A stretch of 64,000 nt of DNA from Thozetella sp. PMI_491 (taxonomy: Eukaryota > Ascomycota > Sordariomycetes > Chaetosphaeriales > Chaetosphaeriaceae). Position 1 is the stretch's first letter; each line of letters opens with the position of its first letter. The DNA is taken from assembly GCA_021432635.1 (NCBI GenBank), contig MU270019.1, forward strand, positions 558,001-622,000, given 5' to 3'. Of this stretch, positions 1-11,483 are shown in pieces. A model generated the notes under the pieces. The model was not told the DNA's origin. It ran no database searches and saw only the letters and a program-made list of their open reading frames with translations. Position numbers and translations under genes: made by a program.

Positions 1-1405
1 AGACGCTTTGGCTTCATATGGGAGGTCCTTGACAGTCTCCAGACTGCTGAGCCGTCGCAATCGTGACCTCGTCAATCTAGGTTTATTGGGGCTTTTCGTC
101 GTAGAGTTGCAAAGGATTGAGAGCCGGAATCCTCTCTCTCCGCTCTGAAGCTATTCCGAACCAATTATCTTTGAGATACCGGTGTGCCATAGGTTCAGCC
201 AGTGGTCCCCAAGTTGCAACCGGAGCTGTCGGCGTGCTTGATCCTACTGTATAGGTTACATGACAGGTTGAGGCGTGACTAAAGCTGAATATGTGGCGGG
301 TGGTGCTGAGTTGTACGGCAAATATTAACTTCGCATCGAGGAGTATTTTAGGAAGGTAATCAAATTACTGCTTTCGCAACTACAGACGGTAAACTAAGTC
401 GTCGCGCTGCTAGCCATTTCCCGCAGGGTCCCCAAGGGCCAAACTGTAACGCTATAATTTTTACGTTGCATCACAGCCCACTTAGTCGCATACCAGTCGC
501 TTAACCTTTGTGGTCGAACCACAGCTAATCACATGCTCGCGCTGTTGACTCGTTTCGATGATGGATCGAAAGTCTCCAGCTCTCGCACTGCAAGCCCATT
601 TTCAAGGTACCTTTTCACAATCCTTACATTGAATTCTAGTAAACTAAAGTATCCTGTCGTAGGAATAAGTCAATGATCGTGGCTATTGGCCTCGCCTTGA
701 AGCATGCATGTGGAGACCCGGCCAACTCTAAATGGCGAGCACTTAAAATAGTTGTAGTTAAACAGGCATCACAAAGCCCCGATGGATTCTAGGGACAGCT
801 CTTCTTGACACGCAATGCCACGTAGGGAACTGTATTTCTAAACGGCCGGTACAGTGTCTCGGACGGCTATCTTCGATATCATCAGATTTCATGATGCCGG
901 AAGTCGTTGAAGTTGGTAGACCGCCCATGAAAGCCTGTGGTGTGATCAATTTGGAATGGAAAGGGCATCTCCGGGAATCCCGAAACTATCGATGCCAATT
1001 CTACGTCTTCCATCATTCAACTCATATCGAAATCTTGCTTGGAGTCGAGTATATAGTCTCCTAGCGACTTGTTCAAGTTAAGAAATCTGCAATTGCTGCT
1101 TTTTACTGAAGAGAACCCCTTCTTACGAAGATGACCGGTATAAATTAACTGAGTAAGAATAGCTTCGACATTGATTACTCTGGCCACAGAGTCCTAGCAC
1201 ATTGTAAGAGGTCTTCAGATGAGCAAGCGCAAAAAGGATTACCTACGCCATGATGCTGAGCCACAGGCAAAATGCAACTTCTTTGTTAAAGGGAAACCGG
1301 TCAAAAAGCTGTGATTTCTATACATGCACATATTACCAAGTTTATAAGTGAATGAAAACTAAATAACTGGCTGCTTAACTGTCTTACTTACCGTACATCG
1401 TCTAA
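1..1405. other. Left-edge stretch without a supported gene
   Basis: AT-rich DNA with only short, unconvincing open frames on both strands. A minus-strand frame near 75-190 is open for about 35 codons but matches nothing I recognise. No RNA gene or repeat was seen. Confidence 0.5.
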
Positions 1406-2196
1406 CTAACCCATGCCTTTATTGCTTCGAGCCGGAGTTATAGTATCAGTTGCAGCAGTAGCGGTAGGAGGTGGAGCAGAATGTGGAGGAGCGTCAATTC
1501 TATCGGACGGCGAATACTCGAGAGTATGAGACCCAATCATCTGACGGATAATTAAGATACGATTTATGAACTGGTGATGACCATCTACTTTATCTCTGGC
1601 ATCGTTGTTTCTGCTAGCGACCTCCGAAGCAGGCCATCGCGTTTCGAAAGTCTGCCGACTAAATTCCTTCTGCTTATTTTTGTCCCATATAGCCATTTCG
1701 GATTCATCTCATTTCATCGGCTTAACATATATGTCCAGCAGGCGAATTCCCACGCCCAGAAACAAATTCTCGACCTCTTGAGGGACACCCATCGTTTTCT
1801 CTTGCTTCCTAATCCCCACATACAGTTCGTAGATCGGCAGGCCATAGGTTTCGTGCGGTCTGTCTAACCCAGACATAAGGAGATTTTGCGCCGTCCCCAG
1901 CGCTCCGATACCGAACAGATGCCATATATCTTCCTCGAGCCCGCCGACCGTGATTAGAAGAAAGATCCACCCGAGGAGCAAGAGCGGCATGTAAATTTTA
2001 GGGGCTTCTAGCTAACTTAGTCGGGTATGACCAGCGCCAGGTCCTCAAAGTTGAAACCCTGGGCGATGTTTTGCGCTCCGTTCGGAAGCACGAAGTTGTG
2101 TGAGTGGCCCTTGCCCAGGATCGCGATGTAACTCCGTCGATTCCTCCTAACATCATATTTCTCCTTGTCCCACCGCGACAGAACGCCTGTATCCGA
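1406..2196 (-). pseudogene. Broken C-terminal remnant of a fungal multi-pass membrane protein
   Basis: Three minus-strand pieces read as one C-terminal region. The piece at 2196-2020 carries SRWDKEKYDVRRN and then FNFEDLAL. The piece from 1990 carries a hydrophobic segment (LLLLGWIFLLITVGGL) and GIGALGTAQNLLMSG. The piece down to 1406 is a charged tail. From memory this order (a 'LEDLA' motif, a WILLLIT-type membrane helix, a G-x-G-x-x-Q-N motif, then an FPG-DE tail) is typical of a large family of uncharacterised Pezizomycotina membrane proteins of roughly 500-600 residues. The reading frame is broken twice: a TAA at 2019-2017 followed by a frame change, and an in-frame TGA at 1711-1709 after which the same frame continues with DESEMAIWD. 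Both stops could come from C-to-T changes (CAA or CGA), but that is inference. No N-terminal half was found. An unusual but live multi-exon gene is less likely. Confidence 0.55.
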
Positions 2197-2478
2197 TTAT
2201 CTTTTCTCCTTGAATATTATATATTTAAATATTAAGAGGCAGGCTACCTTTACATTTAAATCCTTAATTGCTGTTGCATCTTAAGTAAGTAGTTTGACAT
2301 TGCCCGGCGCCGTAAAATGTACCTGGGTACTTATCCAAATAGGCTAGCGGTACGTGCGGCTTCGGGCCTTACGTTTTCCCGCACTGGGAGCCAATTTGCG
2401 GTCCTCAATGCAATGCTGCCAATGCGCTCCGCGCCGCTTAAGTTTCGAACAAACAACACGCAAGCAGTCACCTTTGCT

Positions 2479-3691
2479 ATGACCCCTAAGCGCTCTGAAC
2501 GGACAACGGCACGGCGGAAGGCCCAGAATGCCGCTTCGCAGAGATTGTACCGTGAGACGGCCCCCCCCCCCCGCCTTCGTTTTCCCATTCTGCGGTTCCC
2601 ATTCTGCGGGCTGACACACGATTCCTGTAGGCTCGAAGCAGAAGGAACGGCTCCAGCAGATAGAGCGTGCGGCCATACTCGCCGTCGCCGGACAAGGCCC
2701 TGAAGTCTCCCTTCTGACAGCAAGACAACAGCTTTCTCAGGACCTTGCGCGCGCGGAACGACCCCATGCCCACCGCCCTGCATTGTCCATTGCAAGCTCT
2801 GATATTTATCAATTCTTCCATGCGCTGGAAACCAGAAAAGAAAGGGAGAATTTGTTATTCATTACGGAAGAAGAGCAATTTGGGCTCCGAGATGTTCTCA
2901 AATACGGTTTAATCGTATCGGGGAGCTGTATGGACCCAAAGCTGTTCGAGTTAGCCACGCTACTGCCAGCCAGTGCGTGGCTAGACATGGTGAAGACCAG
3001 CGTAGGCGACGTTGATATCAAAGCCGCTTTCGTGGCCGGGATGAGCTTGTTTGCTACCCTGGAAGGAGGGAAATTTTCTAGCCTATCAGCTGGGCCCATC
3101 TCTCGCATGGGTGAACCATCTCTGCGAGAATGGGCGCAGGCAGCGTCACAACCGCTCCCATTGACAGGCGACCTCACGTTCTCCATCATGTCTTGGGGAA
3201 GAGCTCTGAGGGAAAATGCGCAGCACCTTCACATATCTGTTGAAGACTGGCTCAGCGACTCGGCTCTCTCTCAGTTCGCGTTAGGCGGGACTAGGACTCC
3301 AGAATCCAAAACTCCTCCTGACGATAGCGATCGCAATATTAAGCCGGATTTAGTACCAACCGCGGCACAACGCAGCCTCCCTCACCACCCTTGCTTCGAC
3401 CTACTACCATGGCCAGTATTTCGAACCAAAGCTATCATTGCTTGCTCCATGGACCCCCCGCTAGTCGATGAGGACGACCTGTGCCTAGACCTAATGAACG
3501 ATGCCTTCAGATGCTGGGGCTCTGGAGTCACATCGATGCACGGTCGAGGCCAAGGGACGCCATGGGACTCGCGCAGCTGGGAGGTTGCACCTTGGTTCCT
3601 AGAAAAATGGAAGGTACTCACTGACGGCCCCAGCGGAGATATGTGGAGGACGAGTGCCTGGTGGCGCTCCATGCGATCGATCGAACCTTGA
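2479..3691 (+). CDS. bZIP transcription factor with DUF3425 C-terminal domain
   Basis: Two exons, 2479-2551 and 2631-3691, 377 residues. The intron has GTGAGA, a run of 13 C, a CTGAC branch site and CTGTAG. Splicing joins the basic region RRKAQNAASQRLYR to SKQKERLQQIE, giving an intact bZIP basic region (about residues 10-25) and a short zipper. The C-terminal third has the DUF3425 pattern: HPCFDLLPWPVFR, then DEDDLCLDLMNDAF, a PWDSRSWEV segment and a final W-x-x-S-x-WWR. Proteins of this layout are sequence-specific nuclear regulators common near secondary-metabolite and stress genes. The start was chosen at the ATG just before the basic region; in-frame upstream ATGs at 2317, 2413 and 2422 would only add a low-complexity leader. 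Its target is unknown, but the SDR and oxoamine synthase that follow are candidates. Confidence 0.85.
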
Positions 3692-3801
3692 ATGGTATGC
3701 AAATTCATATTCCCACGAACTACTCATCAGTCACATAGCTGGGGGAAAAAAAAGCTAATATCTAACTACAAGATTTGGATAGAAGAGTATAAGATTACAT
3801 G

Positions 3802-4956
3802 TCACAGATATGGCTTAATCTGCTCCTCGCTCCATTCCCAAAACTTCTTCCCCAGCTGCTCCTCCATTAGGTCCGCTCGACAATCTTCTAAACGGCCGAA
3901 TGGCGCCACTGTGGAGAGTTAATATGAACTGGCTAGGTTTCAAAATGGTGCGCACTTACCATATCCTCCGCTCTGTTCAGCTGTTATTTCGGGAGATAGG
4001 CCCGCGAACAGCTGGGTATATGCCCCAAACTTGGCATCACGGGCGACTAGTTTCTGCCGGGCTGTTAGCTACCTGATATGCAGTCGCGACGGGCGAGATA
4101 CGCACAATGACAGCCCAGGCTCTCTTCGACATTGTCCTAACAATATCTGTCTTCAGGATGCCAGGGTCGAGGCTCTATCACCATCGTTAGCATTATGATC
4201 AATGGCTCTCAACAGCAAGCTCACCATGTGGATGACACCGTCAACGGCACTCCGACGCGCAAATTCGGCAGCATGCAGTACGTTGCCGCATTTGGACCGG
4301 CGATACTTGACCCAGATCGCCTCGTCGTTCCGGTAATCCATATTTTGGAAATCGATGGGAGGGCTTGGGGCCAGGGCAACCGCGCCTGAAGAAACCCAGA
4401 TGACCCGTACGGCGTCTCTTCGTGGCTCCTCCTTCGCCGTGGCTGCCAGCATACGCCCCAGGCAGCGCGTGAACAGGAACGGTCCTACGCAGTTGGTCCC
4501 GAGCTGTAGCTCGTAACCCTGTGCAGTCTGAGAGCCCTGGGGTGGTATCATAACGCCGGCATTATTGAACAGGACGTCGAGGCGAGATTCGTGTTCGAGA
4601 AATTTCTCGGCGGCCCGCTTGACGCTCGACAAGTCGGCGAGATCCAGCAACAGGTAGACGAGCTTTCCGGATGACGAAGGATGGCGAGCGCGTAGATCCG
4701 CGATCGCGGCTGTGGACTTGGTTTCGTCGCGCGCTGCAACATACACAGTGGCGTTCTTTGAGTAGAGGATACCTGCCAGCTCCTTGCCGATGCCTCCGGA
4801 GGCACCGGTAACGATGAAAACCTATCGCGGACATGAGTGCGAGTTCTTTACTTTCTAGTCTGAATAGCCATGGGATACCCTGTTCCTTTGGTCTGGTACC
4901 GTTTCCTCCGTGAACTTTGGCTTGGGGGGGAAGACGGCGCGGATGAGGCTCCCCAT
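3802..4956 (-). CDS. Short-chain dehydrogenase/reductase, retinol-dehydrogenase type
   Basis: Five exons on the minus strand (4956-4879, 4821-4225, 4174-4106, 4053-3960, 3908-3802), 314 residues, all introns 50-57 nt with correct phases. It starts MGSLIRAVFPPKPKFTE, a common opening in this fungal SDR group. NAD(P)-binding is seen as TGASGGIG (31-38), the structural NNAG motif at 112-115, the catalytic Ser in VSSG (about 170), and Tyr199/Lys203 in YRRSK. After splicing the end reads GGYVAPFGR...KKFWEWSEEQIKPYL, typical for the group. It therefore appears intact and catalytically competent, oxidising or reducing a lipophilic alcohol/ketone with NAD(P)(H); the substrate cannot be read. It lies 460 bp downstream of the start-distal end of the oxoamine synthase, on the same strand. 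A 3-ketoreductase role for that enzyme's product is inference. Confidence 0.88.
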
Positions 4957-5416
4957 TGCGTCGTAGGTTACGGGCTTGATAACGATAAGTGTCAGGACAA
5001 CAAGTTGTGTGGAGCGAAGGAGAAACAAATTAGACATTTGACGCGAGAGGGCATGATGATATATATATCTGTTTCCTTTAACATAGCTATTTGTTTATCA
5101 ACTTCCTTCTCGAGGAGATTCTGCGCAGGCCATTCCAGGGCGAAGTTTGGCTACAGCCAATGGGGGAAACGAATGCGCTCAACGTGAGCATGTGGGTCTA
5201 GCCAAATGCTGTCCTGGTCAAGGAATCTCATGCGCCGCCTGCAAACATGCAAACAACGTGAGCAGGTGGGGCAAATCCCGACCGGATCAATTCTACTAGA
5301 CCACGTTAGGACACTGTAGGCACCAGATACAATGTGTAAGCCTTGAGGCCATCGATGTCAAGGTTGGTCAACGGCGACCATAATAGCATAATTAGAAGAA
5401 TGCGAACTTCCCTGTA
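4957..5416. other. Intergenic: SDR promoter and 3' end of the oxoamine synthase
   Basis: 460 bp between the SDR start and the stop of the upstream gene. It holds the AT-dinucleotide tract described separately. No other gene was seen. Confidence 0.5.
5059..5068 (-). promoter_or_regulatory. TATA-like tract upstream of the SDR gene
   Basis: Ten bases of alternating A/T about 105 bp upstream of the SDR ATG (4956). Position and composition fit a TATA element; no transcript start is known. Confidence 0.3.
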
Positions 5417-7949
5417 CTAGCCCTGCGTCTCCGGGCGGCTCTCGAGGATTGCTCGCAGCATGTCCATCACGAAGGGTTGCGGGGACGTCGTATACATGTA
5501 GCCCCTGCTTGTGAACCGGAGTTCCTGGACCATGCTGACAGTGCCTGCAGCATAACCGCCAGGTAGTCCGAACGTGTTGAAAAATGAGCCGCAAATTAGG
5601 AGTTGGACACCTTCAAACCGTACAACAAGATTCTCCACTAGATGGTAAGGCGAGTGGATGAGAATCGTCATTCCCGCCCGGGAGTGTCTAGATCTGCAGA
5701 GTCTCTCCACCGTCGCTGCTAGTTTTCGCACTGACGATTGGTCTGCGACGTAGAGGTATACCGTGAGATAAACCTTTGCCTTGCTAGCTGATGACAGCTC
5801 CCGGACAATGTTGTAGACGCTGTCCGCGTTGGAATAGCGGGATACTTCCGCAGCATCGCGTTTCGAAGCAATGGCTAGCCCTTGCGAGACGGGCATTGGG
5901 ATGGTCTGAGGCAGAAGCATGTAGTGTTTCTTGTAGCCAATAACCGACCGGGAGAGGGCAGCAATTGTAGACGCCATTCCCAGCGAGGCATCGGGGTACG
6001 TGAGGCAATCCTCCACGCCAACCCTTCTTGCTATCAGCGATTCAACGGCCAGATGCGGAGGAAATGTGCCAGAAATCCACCGTGCACCTCCGGAACCTAC
6101 GCCATAGGTACGCCTCGATGCTTGGCCTGCCTCAATGATGGCCGAATTGCGTGCTATCTCAGGCGAAGGAGTCGCGGCATTATCTCGGCCTGGCCGAGAC
6201 TCCGCATCGAGGTAGATTAGAGTCCGGATATAGTCGTACGTCTGTTCTTCTTCATGGTCCTCCTGCTCATTCCCTGAGGGCTGGGCCTCATTTTTGTACG
6301 GCCGCCGTTGAATAGCACGCGGCTTGACGATGCCTAGTCGTCGTGTCCCGGCAATGGAAATATTGATCAGTTCATCCACCTCCTTGTCACGTAAGGCCGC
6401 GGATAATATGATTCGCACTCGGCCTTCCCAGAATGCGACGGCGGGCGTAACCACCGGAGACGCCAGCAGTCCCCGAGAGCGGAGCACGTACGATAGCTTA
6501 CCAGCGTGACTAGGCCGACCGGTGTATATGGGAAGCGTTGGCACGCGTGCATCTCCATATGCGTACAGTCCGAACCTGCGAAGCTCAGCTCGGCAGAAGA
6601 GCGCCATGTCGGCGACATGTTTTAGGTTCCTCGCAACAAGCGTCGGCTGGCCAAGTACCCAGAGCAGCTGGACCATGGTGGACGCTGAGAGCGACTCATA
6701 GCTAGCATCTTCACGGAGGAGTGATAGTTTTGTCTGAATAGCGGCTTGGAACTCTGATTTGCCGAATATCGCCCCGCCAATTCCGCCCACGGACTTGGAA
6801 AGAGTGACCGTACGTAGATCGATGAGATCCAATGGCACAGGAGAATCTGGATGCGTGTCATTCCAGTATTCAATGCATCCCCTGCCCGTTGCCCCGATAG
6901 AGAGAAAGGAGTGTGCCTCATCGCAGAACAGCATGAAATTGTACCGGGCTTTGAGCCGGGAGAAGTCATCCAAAGGAGGTACCTCTCCTTCCATGCTATG
7001 TCAAGATGTTATTAGAGAGGCACTAGAGCGAGAAAGAAGGCAGCGAATGGTGAGGTAGATACCTGTAAATGCCTTCGGTCACCACCAAAACCTTGGTGTC
7101 TCCACCAGTAACTTCCTCCAATATTCTCTCCAGCTGCAGCATGTCGCCATAGACATATTTACGTATACTGCGAGGTTGGGCCAAGAAGAGCCCAGTAAAT
7201 ACAGAATTGTGGCACTTGTCATCCAAAATCACCACGGTGTCGGTGCCAACAAGTGCAGGCAATGCTAGGCAGTTCGCCCCGTACCCAGTACTCGTTGTGA
7301 CGCAGAAGTCTGCGCGCATAAACTCCGAAATGGCTCCGTGAGTGGCAGCCTCTAGACGCGGCATAGCTTGGAAATCGGCGACCGGCAACAGCTCCAAGCA
7401 CAATGTCTGGAGAGCCTCGGACCTGCTCGACGCTTTGTACATTCCAGCATAATTGTGCGAGGTACAGTTGATTACCATCGCCTCACTTCCTCTAGCAGCT
7501 TGTACGGTAGTGCCTGGCAGGCACTGGCCTGTGAAAACTCGGCTATTTCTTCCCCACCAAAAGCACAGTGGCTCAACGTAGTTGTGGGAAAATTTTGCCT
7601 TTTCTGACAAGGCTTTATATGGGCGCATTTGGTCGTGTAAGGTGACTCGTGCTCGTGTCCAGGCTAGGCGAGCCACTTCTTGAAGCTTGCCCTTGATTCG
7701 TACGCGAGGCGGGGTCAACGTCGATGCAAGAGGGGTGCTCGATATGGCGGGTGGCTTCGTCGCTGCGCTAATCTGTCCTGAGGGCTTAAGACCGTCAAAT
7801 CCCTGGCTCTCAGATTTCTGAACTGCACCTCTCGTCCCACTGGATTCTTGTGGTCGGACTGGAAGACTTATGGTCGATGATGAAGGGCTAGTTTCAAGAT
7901 CCTTCATCCTTCTTAGAGCTCTGGTATCATCATGGGGCTGGTGGTTCAT
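5417..7949 (-). CDS. Two-module PLP-dependent alpha-oxoamine synthase (LCB2-LCB1 fusion, FUM8-like)
   Basis: Two exons (7949-7063, 6995-5417), 821 residues; the intron (67 nt, GTATCT..CATAG) restores VTEGIYSMEGEVPP. Module 1 (about 130-520) is a class-II aminotransferase fold of the serine palmitoyltransferase/AOS family: STGYGAN, the DEAHS aspartate/histidine (321-324), and the PLP lysine in TLSKSVGGIGG (Lys363). A variable acidic linker follows (about 525-590). Module 2 restarts the same fold (YGVGSGGARW, RVGVEDCLTYP) but at the lysine site has CGSFFNTFGLPGGY (about 763-776), with Asn where Lys is expected, and it ends early compared with a full AOS domain. This mirrors the catalytic LCB2 / non-catalytic LCB1 pair in one chain. 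I recall Fum8 of the fumonisin pathway as a similar-length (about 840 residues) AOS protein; I could not check the alignment. Such enzymes condense an amino acid with an acyl thioester. No PKS is in the window. Confidence 0.82.
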
Positions 7950-8692
7950 ACCTCTTGCCCACTGTCGGGCCCCCTTTTACTTTCCTGGATCCCTCGTTCG
8001 TCCATGGTGACAGAAAAATTGACCTTTTCGAGCGAATGACCAAGGGGAAAGAAATCTCCGCGCTGATTCTTCTCCAGCAGCGCCATATTTGCGGGCTTCC
8101 TTTATTCTTGGTAGACCCTTAAGAGAGACTGAAGGCGAGGAGAAAGTGGAACAGAATGAAAATAATGGGTAAAAAATCACACATCAGGGCGGGACAGACC
8201 AGCAATATACGCCTTAATGCATTTCCTAATCAGATATGCCCGATGCGGCGGAGGGGCGGCTTTGGCTCAGCCCTTTCAGCCCAGTCTCTGTGCCCGAGCA
8301 GTTGGATGCCCCAACTTTCCCGATGCCTATGTTATGGAGAATGGCGGTTCTTCGGAGCGGGTCCCTTGCGGGTACATCTACTACATATTGTATCTTATAT
8401 ACAGCATATTTGTAATCTTCTTTGGCACTCAGTAAGCGCATTGCTGATGGTGAGAACTAAGAGACTTTCTTGAGTTGAGCTATGGTCGTGCTGGAGACGG
8501 GCCTAGACCTCCGGAGACAGCTATCAGTGGCCTATCGCTAACCTAACTAGTTCAATGCAAAGGCCCCATAGGACGTCAGCCACAGAGGCTCAGCTGGCCT
8601 GGAAGTAGTTTAGCGCAGCTACATTAGTCCGACACAATGAGTGAATGTAGGGCTTGAGCGGGCGTCAATGGCGTGCCACTGCATGCACCAGG
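7950..8692. other. Intergenic between oxoamine synthase start and HET gene end
   Basis: 743 bp containing the promoter region of the oxoamine synthase and the 3' region of the HET gene. Only overlapping short open frames were seen, none with recognisable features. Confidence 0.5.
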
Positions 8693-11483
8693 CTAAACGA
8701 TCACAACCATCTCATCCTCCCTAACATCAGAACAGCCCTCGTCGTTTCCGAGACCAATTCCGATGCGTCTAAATGTCTTGGCCCCGCTGTTATCGCCCCG
8801 TAACACCAGCCGCACTTTCCGTGCCGGGGTCCACGCATCGGATTCCAGGACGTCTAAAAACCAACACTGATCAACAGGATCGGCATCGCAGTCCAGACGG
8901 TATGTATTCAGGAATATATCACGTGTTTCCCAGTTAGCATGCACTGTAAATTTGCCAAACCTCCCTCTCAGCGTGACCGAGCCCTTCACGGCTGTCTGCG
9001 CCTCATCGACGGCGGTTGCTTCGAAGGCGACAACTTCGGCAACATGGCGCATGGCTCCGTAGGCTTTTCGATAGCCAGCAAGGTCGAAATTAATATGGGC
9101 AGTCACCGAGGCCCATGACCATGATGGAAACTGTGGATTCCGGGTCGCTTCTTGAGAACCAATAACCTCCCAGCAGAGGCTCTTGAGCAACCAATTGCCA
9201 GACCACACGCCCGCGACAAACTCACTCTTCATATACGGCTCCATGATCTTGCCTAAGCCGAGAATGGCAGTCAACCGGTCGCGCTGATTCGTGAGGCTGC
9301 GGCTTGTATAGTCAGACAGCAGATCCTGCCAGGACTTAAACACGTCCGCGGGACTCCAGGGCTCCGTCAAAAGCCCTCGAACGGCGTTCTTAGTTTCAGA
9401 TCTCTCCCACGAAACGGCGTCTGATATAGTTAACGGTCCAGGACAGCTCTCAGATCCCTGAAGCTCGAAGCATTCCCACCAGAGGCAACCTAGGCCGTAG
9501 TATAGGATCCGGGTACTCATCATCTGCTCCTGCAACGTCCATGCTCGCCGGTGCACGGTGCCAGACAGGGCAGGTTCCATCGCAGGGAGAACGTAAGGAC
9601 ATGCCACCAAGTAAATGGGAACCGAGCCGGGGAGCGGTCTGCTAGCTGTGCCCGACTGTTGTGCATACTCGCGGAACGCCTTGGGCACCCTGTAGTTCAG
9701 GCAGACAGCGGTTGAGATACGGCTCCTACGATTTGTGAATAGGCCGTCTTCGCTGCTTTTCGAAGTCAGTGTCGATATTGTGAGAGACGCCCCAGCATAG
9801 ATGAGCTGCATCCTCGCGGTCTCACGGGCCCAATCTTCGCCGTCGTCCTGGATAATACAAAGGGCGTCGATCCAGATATACCGGAACCCGAGATTTCGGG
9901 CCACAATGATGGACTCCCGCAGAGTTGAGGGAAGATCAAGGAGGGGCATACCCCTTTGGTGACTTGACAGATTTGACTTTGTAGTCCTATAGAATCCTGA
10001 GGGAGACGTTGCTTCTCCCCAGCAATACGAAAGCGCGCAAAAGCGACCATACAGGCCGTGGCTCTCGACCAGAAATGGATCTCTTGTCTCGCTGCTCACA
10101 TCTACCACGCGGGTTGGCAGGGATGTTTCTTCGCTGGAGAACTTCTGGCATGTTTTGTGGGAAGACTCGCACCTCTTCACCCAATATTTGGCCAATTTAA
10201 AAGCCTCGGGAGAGTCTGTTTGACCTCCTTCATCATTGTAATGACAAGTGTTTATAATCGTATCCTCTGTTGCATGGGAGTTCATTAGCCAAATGAAGAA
10301 CTCTGTATTTACCACAGGGGGGAGGCAAAGCAGATATCTCACGGTCCAGGTGTGTTAAGCGTATAACGAACTCAAATGAAGAGCCAACATAGACACGCAA
10401 AAAGAGGTAGGATGCAGCTGGACGTTCCCACTCTAGCCGTATAGGCCCTGCCATCTCCGCATCGAACTCTTGCATCGTCCCAGGCGTGTCTTCTATCCAG
10501 CGGCGTCGATAGGCCTCTGTCTTGTCGTGGCTGTCCGCGATTAGGCGACACAGCGGGCACCCAGCCGATGCTGAATCTCGCAAGAGATCCCGCTTTAGGT
10601 AGAGCTCAAAGACCTCCTTGGTTCCATACTTTAGCTTGCCGTAGTCCTCGCATCGAACTTCATAGGTGGGAGCGGCCCATGCCTGGAATGCAAGACAGGG
10701 CGAGCAGAATGGCTTCTTCGTAGTCTGGAGATCGCTTATTCCTGCCGTCTTGCACAACAGGTCGGAGAATAATTTGATCAATCTGCTACTAAGAGCAGAC
10801 TTGTCCAAATCGGGAGCGAGCAGCGTGTCCCAGACGCCTGACGCCGAAATAGCCCGTCGATATACTTCCTGCAGGTTAGAAGGCGGCAACAGCTCCTCGC
10901 TAGTCGATGCAGCAAACAATCCGAGGGCCATTGCGCAAAAGACGTCACGGAACTGCGGCGAAGGGTCGGGAACCTCCGAAAAGCGGCCCCCTTGCTCGAG
11001 CAGTATATCCATTGCCTGGACTTGCTTATCGAGCAGTGCGAGGTCCAGTGGCATCCAACCATGTTGCGATGCGCGGTTTACATCGGCGCCACCGTCAACT
11101 AGCATGCGCACCAGCCGAGCATCTGCAAAGCGCATGGCCTCAAATAGTGGTGTAATACCCGCCTCCACCGGCCAATCTAGGTGCCAGATGCCAGCCTTCT
11201 GGAGGGTGCCATCGACCGTCGGAGCATCTAGATCCGCCGCATGAGCAATCAGGAAAGCCACTGTCGCAATTTTGTGATTTCGTACGGCTTCCATGAGAGG
11301 AGTCCTGCCCACTGCATTACAAAGATTGATATTGGTGCCGTGCCGAAGGAGGACTTCGGCGGACGCATAATCTTCCAAGAACAAGCTCAGATGGATCGGT
11401 GTGTTCCAGTTGAACCACTTGTACTTGCTTTCGAGCCACTCCTGATTCAAGTCGTCTTCTTTCCATATGATATTGCTGTCCAT
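8693..11483 (-). CDS. Ankyrin-repeat HET-domain protein
   Basis: Two exons (11483-10343, 10266-8693), 904 residues; the 76-nt intron has GTGAGA, a CTAAT branch site and CAACAG, with matching phase. Residues about 25-170 hold ankyrin repeats (TPIHLSLFLEDYASAEVLL, GRTPLMEAV, GITPLFEAM, GWMPLDLALL). A Cys-containing linker (CPLCRLI) follows. Residues about 456-610 are a HET domain with FCALSYCWGE, YIWIDALCIIQDD, ETARMQLIYAGA and, further on, RRAWTLQEQMMSTRILYY. HET proteins act in vegetative incompatibility and related non-self recognition; ankyrin partners usually sense a ligand. The start is uncertain: the same frame is open upstream from 11678 except for one TAA at 11489-11487, so an N-terminal piece may have been lost to a nonsense change. 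Confidence 0.87.

Noticed and set aside
1574-1867. 97-codon plus-strand ORF
   Set aside because: Antisense to the better supported pseudogene fragments on the minus strand.
2317-2478. Longer N-terminus of the bZIP protein
   Set aside because: The extra 54 residues are low-complexity and unlike the family; the ATG directly before the basic region is the better start.
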